DNA from: Megalodesulfovibrio gigas DSM 1382 = ATCC 19364
Lineage (GTDB): Bacteria > Desulfobacterota > Desulfovibrionia > Desulfovibrionales > Desulfovibrionaceae
Reading direction: 5' to 3'
Length of the DNA stretch: 64,000 nt
Assembly (NCBI RefSeq): GCF_000468495.1
Contig: NC_022444.1
Location: forward strand, 2,459,975 to 2,523,974
Part shown: one piece after another, positions 42,784 through 51,027 of the stretch
Position numbering within the stretch: the stretch's first letter is position 1
Layout of the letters: each line of letters begins with the position of its first letter
Notes under the pieces: generated by a model
Told to the model about the DNA's origin: nothing
What the model saw: the letters and a program-made list of their open reading frames with translations, nothing else
The model's database searches: none
Program-made: the position numbers and the translations under genes

Positions 42784-43230
42784 ATGGCACAGGTAAAAAA
42801 TCGACGCCAGGTGGAAACACTTCCCCCAAAAGACCCGCGCCGCACCGCACTCCTCAAAAAAGTGCATGTGCTCAAGCGCCAGCAAGGCATGGATGACGCC
42901 GCGTGGCGGACCATGCTCGCCGAAAATTTTCAGGTCTCCAGTTCGGGGGACCTGCCCGTAGAAAAATTGGTGGCGCTCGCCAATCACCTGGGCGGCGTGC
43001 TGCCGGCGCAACAGCCTGCACGCCGTGCGTCCGGGGCTCAATCCAGGGCCACGCAACGGCAAATCAACTATATCCGCAAGTTGTGGAGTGAGTTTGCGAG
43101 AAGCAAAGACGTGGGGTCCCTGGAAGTGTGGCTGAACCGATTTCACAAGGTCGCCCGGCTGGAATGGCTGCCGCGCGAGACGGCAAGCAAGGTCATCGCA
43201 ATACTGGAGCGCGAGACGGGGCATGCATGA
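42784..43230 (+). CDS. gemA: GemA-like regulatory protein (Mu gp16)
   Basis: A 148-residue protein of the GemA family: LLKKVHVLKRQQGMDDAAWR near the N-terminus and ATQRQINYIRKLWSEFARS near the C-terminus are characteristic. In Mu, GemA alters host gene expression and DNA supercoiling. Overlaps the next gene by 8 bp. Confidence 0.82.
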   Translation: MAQVKNRRQVETLPPKDPRRTALLKKVHVLKRQQGMDDAAWRTMLAENFQVSSSGDLPVEKLVALANHLGGVLPAQQPARRASGAQSRATQRQINYIRKLWSEFARSKDVGSLEVWLNRFHKVARLEWLPRETASKVIAILERETGHA

Positions 43231-43540
43231 TGACATCCTGGCACGGATTCGCACCCGCCATGGCACGGTGCATCGTTTCTGCCTGGCCGCCGGCATTGGG
43301 CGAAGCACGGTCTACCAGGTGCTCGCCGGACGCTATGCAGGCAACACCGCGCGTCAGCTCCGGCGTATTGAAGCGGCGCTGGCAAACCAGATGGAGGCGG
43401 GGCGCATGGCGCAGGTTGCCGAGGCCATTCAAGCCGTGGCCTGCGCCCGCTGCGCCGCCGGTCCCATGCGGCGATGCGACGCCTGCCGGGAGCTCTTCCT
43501 TGCCCAGGCTCAGGCCGTGCTGGAGGTGATGGCCCAATGA
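43223..43540 (+). CDS. HTH early protein
   Basis: A 105-residue protein whose first 50 residues form an HTH (HRFCLAAGIGRSTVYQVLAG), then a segment CARCAAGPMRRCDACRELF with four cysteines (CxxC pairs). Possible zinc-binding regulator. Overlaps both neighbours. Confidence 0.55.
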   Translation: MHDDILARIRTRHGTVHRFCLAAGIGRSTVYQVLAGRYAGNTARQLRRIEAALANQMEAGRMAQVAEAIQAVACARCAAGPMRRCDACRELFLAQAQAVLEVMAQ

Positions 43541-43845
43541 CGAAACTGGACGGGATTTACGGAGAGCTGGCCGCCGTGGTGGGCGAGGAAAACGCACTCA
43601 AGATCGCCACGGTCTTCGGCGGACAGTACATTTACTTCCACAAGCTGGACCGGATCGAACGCGCGGCCCGCAATGAGGCAATCGTACGTGAGTTTACCGG
43701 CTCAAACCATCGCGCGCTCGCCGAAAAGTACAACCTGTCCACCCAGCGCATCCGGGCAATCGTCGCCAGCACAAAAAAGACAACACCTGCACAATCTGAA
43801 GAAAAACAAAATCCTATGCGCCAGGGCAACCTGCTGGAGTTGTAA
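43537..43845 (+). CDS. mor: Mor-type middle transcription activator
   Basis: A 102-residue Mor-family protein at the end of the early operon: GEENALKIATVFGGQYIYFH (dimerisation part) and HRALAEKYNLSTQRIRAIV (HTH). Mor activates the middle promoter in Mu, leading to late transcription. ATG 43537 overlaps the previous stop. The next gene starts within its stop codon. Confidence 0.85.
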   Translation: MTKLDGIYGELAAVVGEENALKIATVFGGQYIYFHKLDRIERAARNEAIVREFTGSNHRALAEKYNLSTQRIRAIVASTKKTTPAQSEEKQNPMRQGNLLEL

Positions 43846-44654
43846 TGCCTGAAACCACCCACCTCCTTATCGACGTGAGCACCGCCGCGGCAGATACAAA
43901 ACTCATCACCATGGAACAGGATCCAGAGTCAGAAGCCTGCATCCGTGTCTTCGCCGCCTGCCAGTATGCACTGATGTCATCCTGCCGCGGAACCATTCGG
44001 AAAATAGGCCGTGATCTCAGGTTTAATCACGCCGAATATCTGACATTTACCATGAGTGACGCAGCCAGCCTGCAATACGTCCCTGCAGATCAATCCATAG
44101 CCTGCACCTGGATTGGCGTTGATCATGGGCAAATATGGACGCTGGCCGGCAGCGATATCACGCTGTCACAGAGCGTAGTTGGTGTGCTGCTGGTGGAATA
44201 TGCCGTGTCGTATGACCGCTGGCAACTGCCTGTTTCCGCACTGGCCTTGCCCCGCATCGCTGTGGTGGCGTCCTGCCGGGATGCACTGGCGTCCCTGGGA
44301 ATCGATCCTGAATCCAAGAGCACAACGGCAACGACCAGCACTCTCGCAACATCCAGTGCATCTTCGGCATACATGGTATCCGACGGCAGCAACCCTGCCG
44401 AGGACCTCACATTGAATGATGCCGCTGCCGAAGCCACCGTCTATCTGCATCTATCCGTCATCAACAAATGTACCCAGACACCCATTGCCAACGCATATGT
44501 GCAGACGTCCCTGGGAAACGGCTACACGGATGCCCAAGGCTATGCGATGTTTGGCCCGGGACGGCGGGGTCAGCGTGTCACATTGCGCATCACCTCCCCT
44601 GAATCCACCCCCAGCTATGAAGACGTCCTGCATAATGACTGGGTGACGTTATGA
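43845..44654 (+). CDS. Unknown prophage protein with Ig-like C-terminal domain
   Basis: A 269-residue protein coupled to mor (TAATG) and to the next gene (ATGA). The N-terminal 140 residues are beta-rich (TWIGVDHGQIWTLAGSDITL); a Ser/Thr linker (STTATTSTLATSSASS) follows; the last 65 residues (NKCTQTPIANAYVQTSLGNG, then TDAQGYAMFGPGRRGQRV) look like a carboxypeptidase-regulatory/Ig-like fold. Likely a virion surface or tail-tip protein; no match recognised. Confidence 0.6.
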   Translation: MPETTHLLIDVSTAAADTKLITMEQDPESEACIRVFAACQYALMSSCRGTIRKIGRDLRFNHAEYLTFTMSDAASLQYVPADQSIACTWIGVDHGQIWTLAGSDITLSQSVVGVLLVEYAVSYDRWQLPVSALALPRIAVVASCRDALASLGIDPESKSTTATTSTLATSSASSAYMVSDGSNPAEDLTLNDAAAEATVYLHLSVINKCTQTPIANAYVQTSLGNGYTDAQGYAMFGPGRRGQRVTLRITSPESTPSYEDVLHNDWVTL

Positions 44655-46975
44655 ACGACAAATACGTGGATATCTACGTCTGCTGCGCCAATAGCACCCA
44701 ACGGGGCTCCCTACGGCAACGTGTGTGTGACGATGCGCCCAGGGTGCAGCGACAGGGGGATGTGCTGACCATCCAGGCGCAGCCGGCCGGCTCGGGCCGC
44801 CCTGGCGATGTGTATGTCACCGTCGCAACCCGCCCGCGTCAGGCCACACAGTATTGCGACCTCGCTGACCCACGATTGACCGTCGGCCAAGCAGCACAGG
44901 CAGTTTACGGCAGTGATGATATCGCGCCCCTCCCATATGCAGTGGTGCAGTTCAACAATCCGGATGACTGCCGCTGGCGCGGGTCCCGTGCGATCAAGCA
45001 CGGCTACGATGCTGCCGCCGGGCCGCTGGGCATCCAGGTTGGCGTCAGTTCCCAACCCTCCATGCAGGGTGGAGACGCAGAGAGCGAGCAACTCATCCCC
45101 GGAGCCGGTGCCCTGATCCGTTCCGATCTCCAGAATGTGTGCGTGGCGCCGGGCGAATGGATCGAACCTGCCATGACCATGTTCGACGGCATCGAGTATG
45201 CCATGCACACCGGCGAAGGCACACATTTTGCCACGGCATGTCTCGCCGGTGGCAGAGTGCTGGACGTGCTGGGAAAGCATGGCAGTCAGGACGTGCAATA
45301 CCTCGTGGCAGTGATCGGCCCGGCAGGTGCCATCCTGCAAAAATGCATGTGCACCCCCAGTGATTACGCGGAGTGGGCCATTGGCGATTGGGTTATTGTC
45401 GCCATCGGCCTCGACGACTGCGATGATCAAGCCATGACGCCGGTAGACATATATAATGATGGGACAGGCTCCACAACGCGGGTTGATCTGACAGGAGGCA
45501 TCATCCTGCCCCTGGCCGCAGGTGCATACATCGCTGAATCCACGCCGTATCAACCATGGCCAGTGCCTCGCGTCACACGGCACCCCATGGGAGACGTGCT
45601 GGCGTTGTGCCTGCGCACGGGCACAATCGCCGCTGTCAACCGAAACGGCACCATGGATATTGAGATGCCCTGGGGCATGGCCTACGACGTCCCTGCGCAT
45701 TACCACTGCCCGGAGGCTGCCACCGTGGCCGGGGGCCACACGGCCTTCCAACCAGGCGACGCCGTTATTGTAGCCTCCACCCGCGCGCAGGAAGTGGCGC
45801 ATGTCGTTTTCGGATTTGCCGATGGCGCTCCCCGGCCATGTTCCGAGTATATTGTCATATCAACAGGCATCCCCAATCATGGAGGGCGGGAGTTCTACTT
45901 AGTCTGGGATGCCGTGGCCGGTCGGCCGGCTGCCGATTTACCTGATGGTAATGGAGGAGTGCTCCCGCCCAGCGTCTTTCCCTGCACCCGGGATGTCATC
46001 TTGCCCTGGCTGGAGCAGAGCCGCTCCGTATCTGTTGAGGATCAGATGGACAACCTGCACGCGGCAGAGCGCCTGGGCTGGCAGGAGACCGCCTCAGGAC
46101 GCGTGGATGCATGGCCCTCGGCAGGACGCATGTGCGCCGACTTGGCTTGCGATCCCCCACACGAGTGCCCTTGGTACAACGCATATGTAGACGGTGAACG
46201 ACTGGGCGGACACTGCGGATATTGTCATGACGAAATACAACAACCCAATGCAGTCAGCGGATACGACACCGCCTCCATGGACCGCCAAGTGACCCATCAA
46301 TTCATAAATGAGGAAGGACACATCCATGTGCTGCAATACTGGCATGAGGAACATCCGTTTATCCAGAACGAGAGGGAATCATCATTATCCAGGCCTCCCT
46401 ACTCGGTGCGGTGCGTCTGGGCTGAGTTCGAAAGCGTGATCCAGGCGTCCCGAACATATTCGGCACGCCGTGAGGTGTTTTTCGCAACGGACCTCTCGGA
46501 CAATTTGGTGCTGTTTGAAGAAGAAATAACAGACCGCGTCACATTTCCAGGGGTTGGCTTCCGGCCAGACTGCGAATGGACGGAAAAAACAACCGTCCGC
46601 AAGCCTGCCGCGCCGCAGGGAGATGAGGATGTCCGGGAATGGACCTGGAATGATCGTACGGTGACCGTCAATGGCTTCGGCCTGCGCACGCACCGATCAT
46701 GGTTGTTCGCATACGTCATGGTATCAAGGCGATGGTGGGTGGAGCCCTACGTGAATAGTGAAGCAAAGCACGTACACCCAGGCTTCGACATTGTCGTGGC
46801 CGCGGGCAGCGGCAGTGTGTTGGACGATCCATTGACTGTCTCGCCATTCAGTTTGCCAACAGATGCGGCACTGGAAATGGCGTTGACTGCATTGGTGCAG
46901 GCTGCGTTTGACGATGCCGAGTTCACCACTGCCATCCACACCGAAAATGCATTCCGATGGGAGGTCCGGTCATGA
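44651..46975 (+). CDS. Large unknown prophage protein, possible tail tip/fibre
   Basis: A 774-residue protein, no signal peptide or membrane segment, rich in Cys, Trp and His. Segments include VVQFNNPDDCRWRGSR, VLDVLGKHGSQDVQYLVAVI, HGGREFYLVWDAVAGRP, CPWYNAYVDGERLGGHCGYC and FRPDCEWTEKTTVRKPA. The two CxxC-like clusters suggest metal binding. It is coupled at both ends to small partners, so the three form a unit after mor. A tail-tip or receptor-binding role is inferred from size and place only. Confidence 0.6.
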   Translation: MNDKYVDIYVCCANSTQRGSLRQRVCDDAPRVQRQGDVLTIQAQPAGSGRPGDVYVTVATRPRQATQYCDLADPRLTVGQAAQAVYGSDDIAPLPYAVVQFNNPDDCRWRGSRAIKHGYDAAAGPLGIQVGVSSQPSMQGGDAESEQLIPGAGALIRSDLQNVCVAPGEWIEPAMTMFDGIEYAMHTGEGTHFATACLAGGRVLDVLGKHGSQDVQYLVAVIGPAGAILQKCMCTPSDYAEWAIGDWVIVAIGLDDCDDQAMTPVDIYNDGTGSTTRVDLTGGIILPLAAGAYIAESTPYQPWPVPRVTRHPMGDVLALCLRTGTIAAVNRNGTMDIEMPWGMAYDVPAHYHCPEAATVAGGHTAFQPGDAVIVASTRAQEVAHVVFGFADGAPRPCSEYIVISTGIPNHGGREFYLVWDAVAGRPAADLPDGNGGVLPPSVFPCTRDVILPWLEQSRSVSVEDQMDNLHAAERLGWQETASGRVDAWPSAGRMCADLACDPPHECPWYNAYVDGERLGGHCGYCHDEIQQPNAVSGYDTASMDRQVTHQFINEEGHIHVLQYWHEEHPFIQNERESSLSRPPYSVRCVWAEFESVIQASRTYSARREVFFATDLSDNLVLFEEEITDRVTFPGVGFRPDCEWTEKTTVRKPAAPQGDEDVREWTWNDRTVTVNGFGLRTHRSWLFAYVMVSRRWWVEPYVNSEAKHVHPGFDIVVAAGSGSVLDDPLTVSPFSLPTDAALEMALTALVQAAFDDAEFTTAIHTENAFRWEVRS

Positions 46976-47214
46976 AACAGCTGTCGCCGGAGTTATTCAA
47001 CAGCAAGGACAAAGGACAGTTGACCGGCACAGTTGCCGGTTTCGTCGGAGATCGTGCCCTGCTCAAAGTCGGTTCAACCACGCTGACGGTGCGGATCACT
47101 GGTGCCCGGCCTGCCCTGGGCGCAAAAGTGGTAGCCATGGCCACGCCTGCAGGGTATATCTGCGTCGGTTCGGTCGGCGCGGCAACCCAACCGAAAAAAA
47201 TTTTTATAGACTAG
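46972..47214 (+). CDS. Small beta-barrel-like protein after the large unknown gene
   Basis: An 80-residue protein from ATG 46972 overlapping the previous stop (ATGA). Alternating strands (LTGTVAGFVGDRALLKVGST, TLTVRITGARPALGAKVVAM) suggest an OB-like barrel. The 3' end (IFID) lies in an AT-rich TTTTTATAGA copy of the edge repeat. Confidence 0.55.
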   Translation: MKQLSPELFNSKDKGQLTGTVAGFVGDRALLKVGSTTLTVRITGARPALGAKVVAMATPAGYICVGSVGAATQPKKIFID

Positions 47215-47356
47215 GCGTTCGCTTTTTATAAAAATGACCACAAAATGAGGCCAATTTGGCCTCATTTTTATAAAAATGGTTTTTTGGCGAAAAAAATTTT
47301 ATTCCCACGATATGACTGAACTTTCCCCCCTCTCCCCCAGATTCCCTTTTTATAAT
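47201..47356. repeat. Right-edge AT-rich repeats
   Basis: TTTTTATAGA (47201), TTTTTATAAA (47223), TTTTTATAAA (47265) and TTTTTATAAT (47347) recur here, with spacings of 22, 42 and 82 bp. They match the two copies at the left prophage edge and suggest multiple transposase sites at the right end. Confidence 0.5.
47236..47269 (+). terminator. Terminator at the right prophage edge
   Basis: ATGAGGCCAA (47245-47254) pairs with TTGGCCTCAT (47256-47265) followed by TTTT; upstream AAAA makes it bidirectional. Confidence 0.7.
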
Positions 47357-47360
47357 TCTC

Positions 47361-47886
47361 GCTGCAAAGCCGTAGACGCACCCACTCCCGATTCCAGCTT
47401 CCGGTTTTTGAGTGCCAGGCACTTCTTGCGCGATGGCAGCAAGGAGGCGCGGGCCTGCCTTGGCCGCCGTGTCTGCCACATGGTGCCATGCGCGCGGGAA
47501 TCGGTACGGGAAAACTCCCGGCGAATCAGGAAGATGTGCGAGGCAATGAAAAATGTGGCGTCAACTACGCCCAGACGATGATTTTTCCCTTGCAGAACCC
47601 CGCCACCTTATGGCTTATTGGGGCCAGCGACGGCGACGGCGACGGAGGCGGCAGGGGGCTGGCTGCCAACACCGATCCCGGCACCTCCCCTCGCGCAGGC
47701 CGTGGCCTCCCAGCCTCGCTCCTCGCTCGCTTGGGGCGTGGGCACGAGCAAAGACATCGAAAGTGGCATTATTCACATTCAGGATTGGCTATACCAGAGC
47801 CCCAAAAAATAAATACCCCGCGTTGCTAGGCAAATATCCAAATACAAACGCATGACCAATCACGCGTCATTACAGAGGGAGGCCTC
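47361..47886. other. Gap with decayed coding traces
   Basis: No intact gene is convincing here. Rightward, MIFPLQNPATLWLIG in one frame appears to continue in another frame as PLAQAVASQP and SKDIESGIIHIQDWLYQSPK, ending at 47812; the break sits at a GCGACG repeat (47632-47652). This looks like a frameshifted gene remnant. The sequence then becomes AT-rich ahead of the TIR cassette. Confidence 0.35.
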
Positions 47887-48333
47887 ATGCAACAGAATGG
47901 CATACTAACAATAGACTCAACTAACATTCAGACTCATCTATCAATTCTGCAAGGCATTATCAGCAGACTCGCTGGAAATAGTGCCCTGTGCAAGACACTG
48001 TGCATAACTCTCACTGCTGCAGTGGTTGCGATTGCCGTAACCAGTGAAAACACCACTAGTGTCCTATTAATCGCTGTTTTTGTAACGTTATTATTTTGCG
48101 CTTTAGATGTTTTTTACTTATCCCTTGAAAGGGAATATAGGAATATGTACAACAATTCTGTCGAAAAACTCCATGATAACACATTCTCGAAAGACGAATT
48201 ATTTGTCGCAAAGAGGTCCAACCGAGGCTTATCGGCCGCTAATTGCTGGGATGCGTTGAAATCATGGTCAATTAGCTTTTTTTATCTTGGTATAATTATC
48301 TCAATATTTTTCGTATGTTGTATAGCCCAATAA
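47887..48333 (+). CDS. Small membrane protein of a TIR cassette
   Basis: A 148-residue protein behind GGAGGCCTC. Three transmembrane segments are visible: about 37-53 (TLCITLTAAVVAIAVTS), 57-77 (SVLLIAVFVTLLFCALDVFY) and 126-147 near the C-terminus, with a soluble stretch between the second and third (LEREYRNMYNNSVEKLHDN). Much more AT-rich than the flanking genome. Layout resembles SLATT/Cap15-like membrane effectors; it may disrupt membranes when TIR signals accumulate. Family not firmly identified. Confidence 0.65.
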   Translation: MQQNGILTIDSTNIQTHLSILQGIISRLAGNSALCKTLCITLTAAVVAIAVTSENTTSVLLIAVFVTLLFCALDVFYLSLEREYRNMYNNSVEKLHDNTFSKDELFVAKRSNRGLSAANCWDALKSWSISFFYLGIIISIFFVCCIAQ

Positions 48334-48343
48334 GGAAAACAAG

Positions 48344-48856
48344 GTGGCAAGACGCGTATTCTTCAGTTTTCATTACCAGAATGACATTTGGCGTGTTGCT
48401 CAAATACGTAACTGTTGGGTCACTAAAGAAAGAACAGCTGCTGGATTTTGGGATGCAGCAGAATGGGAGAGTATCAAGCGCCGCGGCGACGAGGCAATTA
48501 AATCATGGATCAATTCGCAATTATTCAACACATCTGTAACTATTGTTTTAATAGGAGAAGAGACATTTAAAAGAAAATTCGTTCGATATGAAATCTTGCA
48601 GAGCCACGCGAGGGGCAATGGATTGCTTGGAATTTTTATTCACAACCTGAAAGATCGCCTTGGAAACACTTCACCAAAAGGCGCCAACCCCTTCTCTGTG
48701 CTAACTGCGCATCACAACGGAAGAAATGCTAATTTGTCTGATATCTATCCCGTCTATGATTGGGTGATTAACAACGGTCAAGCCAACCTTGCAGCATGGA
48801 TCGAAAATGCTGCATCAAAAGCAGGGAGAGGCACTCTACATGGTATTCATTACTGA
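48344..48856 (+). CDS. TIR-like protein (ThsB/DUF1863 type)
   Basis: A 170-residue protein from GTG 48344, behind AAGGAAAAC. The start RRVFFSFHYQNDIWRVAQIR with RGDEAIKSWINSQL and VTIVLIGEETFKRKFVRYEI is the MTH538/DUF1863 TIR-like fold used by Thoeris ThsB sensors; the Glu in RYEI could be catalytic. ThsB proteins sense phage and make a cyclic ADP-ribose-type signal. It lies 10 bp after the membrane gene and overlaps the next TIR gene. Confidence 0.82.
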   Translation: MARRVFFSFHYQNDIWRVAQIRNCWVTKERTAAGFWDAAEWESIKRRGDEAIKSWINSQLFNTSVTIVLIGEETFKRKFVRYEILQSHARGNGLLGIFIHNLKDRLGNTSPKGANPFSVLTAHHNGRNANLSDIYPVYDWVINNGQANLAAWIENAASKAGRGTLHGIHY

Positions 48857-49412
48857 GCACGATTTGAGGCTAGCCAAAACTGAACACCATAAAAGCTTTT
48901 TTGTGAAAAAAATCTATGCTCATAGGCGAGACCCTGATACTAATATTTTTTTATCACATAGTCATCACGACAAGGATCTAGCGTTAGGCATCAAATATGT
49001 CCTAGAAAAACTCGACTACACTATATATATTGACTGGCTTGACAGCAACTTATCTCCAGTCACCGACATCACAACAGCAAAAGCATTAAAACAGAAAGTA
49101 AATGAATCAGACCTTGTTCTTTTGCTTGCGACAAATAACGCTTTGAAATCTCGCTGGGTGCCTTGGGAAATTGGATTAGCCGATGGGCTAAAATCTCCCG
49201 ACAGAATTGCAATCATACCTGTCGCTGACAGCACTGGTGTTCACACAAAAAACGAATATCTACAACTATATCAATCATTCGAATACAATTCAAAAGAAGA
49301 GCTTATAGTGAAGTCCTCGATACAGACTGCCAAGAAATCAGATGGAATTATTCTTGAGTCGTCATCTAAAGCAGACATTCTCGTCAAAGACTTCCTTAAG
49401 AAACGTCATTAG
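48840..49412 (+). CDS. TIR-domain protein
   Basis: A 190-residue protein from ATG 48840, which follows GGGAGAGG and overlaps the previous gene by 17 bp. Canonical TIR boxes: NIFLSHSHHDKDLALGIKYV, then ESDLVLLLATNNALKSRWVP and WEIGLADG with the catalytic-type Glu. It differs from its neighbour, giving two distinct TIR proteins in one operon. Likely an NAD-processing sensor or effector of phage defence. Confidence 0.82.
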   Translation: MVFITEHDLRLAKTEHHKSFFVKKIYAHRRDPDTNIFLSHSHHDKDLALGIKYVLEKLDYTIYIDWLDSNLSPVTDITTAKALKQKVNESDLVLLLATNNALKSRWVPWEIGLADGLKSPDRIAIIPVADSTGVHTKNEYLQLYQSFEYNSKEELIVKSSIQTAKKSDGIILESSSKADILVKDFLKKRH

Positions 49413-49800
49413 AGCCCATTGAATTGTATCGTTTTGCATTCTTGCATTGGCAAAAATCACTTTTGAGACCTGTGAGTGATTCACATAACATGGATTATGA
49501 CGAGTATCTCATTTGCCCACTTCAATCGTGTCCGCTATGTGTCCGCTCTCATATTTCCCCCCTGCGCAACCTCTTGAAATCATGCGCAGCGCGGCACGGC
49601 ATGCACAAAACGAATGTGCGGCGGAGTGACGGGGAATGCTCGGAATGTCAGAGGGTTAAGCGTTATTTTTTTGTTTGTTGTGGATTGGGTGCCATGCAAG
49701 AGGTCATAGAGATAATTCCCGCCAGCGCAACTATCGCATGACGGTTTCAGTGGGATAGCCAATCAATCGCCATCCCCCCGGAGAAAGTGGCGGGGCGCCA
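49413..49800. other. Gap between TIR cassette and host genes
   Basis: A 388-bp stretch with no convincing gene. It carries two copies of GTGTCCGCT (49528 and 49539) and shifts from AT-rich to GC-rich near 49770, where host sequence appears to resume. It may contain an old element boundary. Confidence 0.4.
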
Positions 49801-50727
49801 TCAGGCCTTGCGCCAGCGCCGCGCAAGCAGCTTCAGCTGGCCCGTGGTGATGGCCGCGCCGAAGATGGCCACCAGCCCCCCCAGGATGGACAACTGGCCT
49901 GGCAATTCCCCCAGCCACACCAGCCCCACGGCCATGGCAATGAAGGGCTGGCTGAACTGCGTGCTGGAGATCCATCCCACCTGCCCCTTGGAAAGCGCGT
50001 AGTTCCACAGCACATAGCCCAGGGCCGCGGGGCAGACGCCCAGGTAAATCACGCTCCAGAACCCTTGCGGCGAGGCCTTGGCCACGGCGTCGCCCAGGCC
50101 GGGCAGACTCAGGCACAGGAATATCGTCCCGGCCCACATGGTATAGATGGTGTACGCCAGGCTGCCATAGCGGGCCAGCCGCTCCTTGATGGCCACGAAG
50201 TACACGCTCTCGGCCACGGCAGCCACCAGCACCAGCAGCGCGCCGCGGTCGAAGGTCAGCCCGCCGCCCTCGCCGAGTGCGATGATCGTCACCCCCAGGA
50301 TGCTCACCACCAGCCCCAGGATGGCCCGGCGCGTGAGGGCTTCCTTCAGAAACAGCGCCGCAAGCAGGGTGGAACAGACCGGGATGGCCCCGATGAGGAA
50401 GGCCGCCGACGCCCCGGTGACGGTCTTTTCCCCTTCGTTTAGCAGCATGTGGTAGACGAAAAATCCCACAAACCCGTGCAGAAAGATGCCCGGCAGGTCC
50501 CGGAGACGCGGCGGCGGGAAGAAACCGTTGCGCAGGCGGTGGACGATGACCATGGGCACCAGACAGGCCGAGGCCGTCAGAAAACGCAGGCAGGCGAGGT
50601 GGCCCGGGGAAAAGTCCGGCAACGCTGCGCGAATGGCCACAAACGCCGAGGACCAGAACAGCAGCGCCACGCACAGCGCCGCCACGGCCACCGGAGGAAA
50701 CGAAGAGGGAGTGGATTTGACGTTCAT
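49801..50727 (-). CDS. EamA/DMT-family transporter
   Basis: A 308-residue inner-membrane protein with ten hydrophobic segments in two homologous EamA halves. Typical motifs: FWSSAFVAIRAALPDFSPG at the first helix, TGASAAFLIGAIPVCSTLLA and AALGYVLWNYALSKGQVGW. Such proteins export amino acids or other metabolites; substrate unknown. It is leftward and single. Confidence 0.88.
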   Translation of the reverse strand: MNVKSTPSSFPPVAVAALCVALLFWSSAFVAIRAALPDFSPGHLACLRFLTASACLVPMVIVHRLRNGFFPPPRLRDLPGIFLHGFVGFFVYHMLLNEGEKTVTGASAAFLIGAIPVCSTLLAALFLKEALTRRAILGLVVSILGVTIIALGEGGGLTFDRGALLVLVAAVAESVYFVAIKERLARYGSLAYTIYTMWAGTIFLCLSLPGLGDAVAKASPQGFWSVIYLGVCPAALGYVLWNYALSKGQVGWISSTQFSQPFIAMAVGLVWLGELPGQLSILGGLVAIFGAAITTGQLKLLARRWRKA

Positions 50728-50947
50728 GACTGCTGCCTGTGATCCCTTTGCCCGGCGCTGTCAAGACGGAACAGGTCCGCCTATTCGCCCTGCCGGCCAG
50801 ATCGGTATTGATTTGTGCACACCCCAGTGCCGCGGCGCCAGACTGACCATGCGCCGCCGGCAGCCATCCGCGTCAACAGGAACGCCCGCACGGTGCATCG
50901 CCAGCGCAGGTGTGGCGCGAATCGGGAAAAAGTCGAGCGATTTTGGC

Positions 50948-50983
50948 AAAAAAACCCCGCCCGGACACATGGTCCGGACGGGG
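50948..50983 (-). terminator. Terminator of ppaC
   Basis: On the leftward strand, CCCCGTCCGGAC, a five-base loop, GTCCGGGCGGGG, then seven T. It lies 45 bp after the ppaC stop. Confidence 0.85.
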
Positions 50984-51027
50984 CGCATGGGCTGCATCTC
51001 CCCCCGCTGCACGGGGAGACGGCAGAC

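Larger units (their letters stand above)
13901..47360. mobile_element. Mu-like transposable prophage
   Basis: About 33 kb carrying MuA-like DDE transposase, MuB-like ATPase, GemA, Mor, HU, a repressor, and Mu-type head genes (DUF1804-like small terminase, large terminase, DUF935-like portal, gpF-, gpI- and gpT-like proteins). Tail genes look siphovirus-like: tape measure and chaperones, with no sheath gene recognised. Exact ends are not resolved; TTTTTATAAA repeats at 13988-14018 and 47201-47356 suggest both edges. No 5-bp target duplication could be assigned by eye. Confidence 0.85.

Noticed and set aside
47204-47479. A 91-residue leftward open frame across the right prophage edge
   Set aside because: It runs through the terminator and AT repeats, has no ribosome site recognised and its end is lysine/phenylalanine-rich from the repeats.
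49424-49741. A 105-residue rightward open frame after the TIR genes
   Set aside because: Composition is irregular, no ribosome site and no recognisable segment; treated as intergenic.
49763-50764. A 333-codon leftward frame overlapping the EamA gene
   Set aside because: It is Gly/Arg/His-rich, the usual shadow of a GC-rich gene, while the other frame gives a clean ten-helix transporter.
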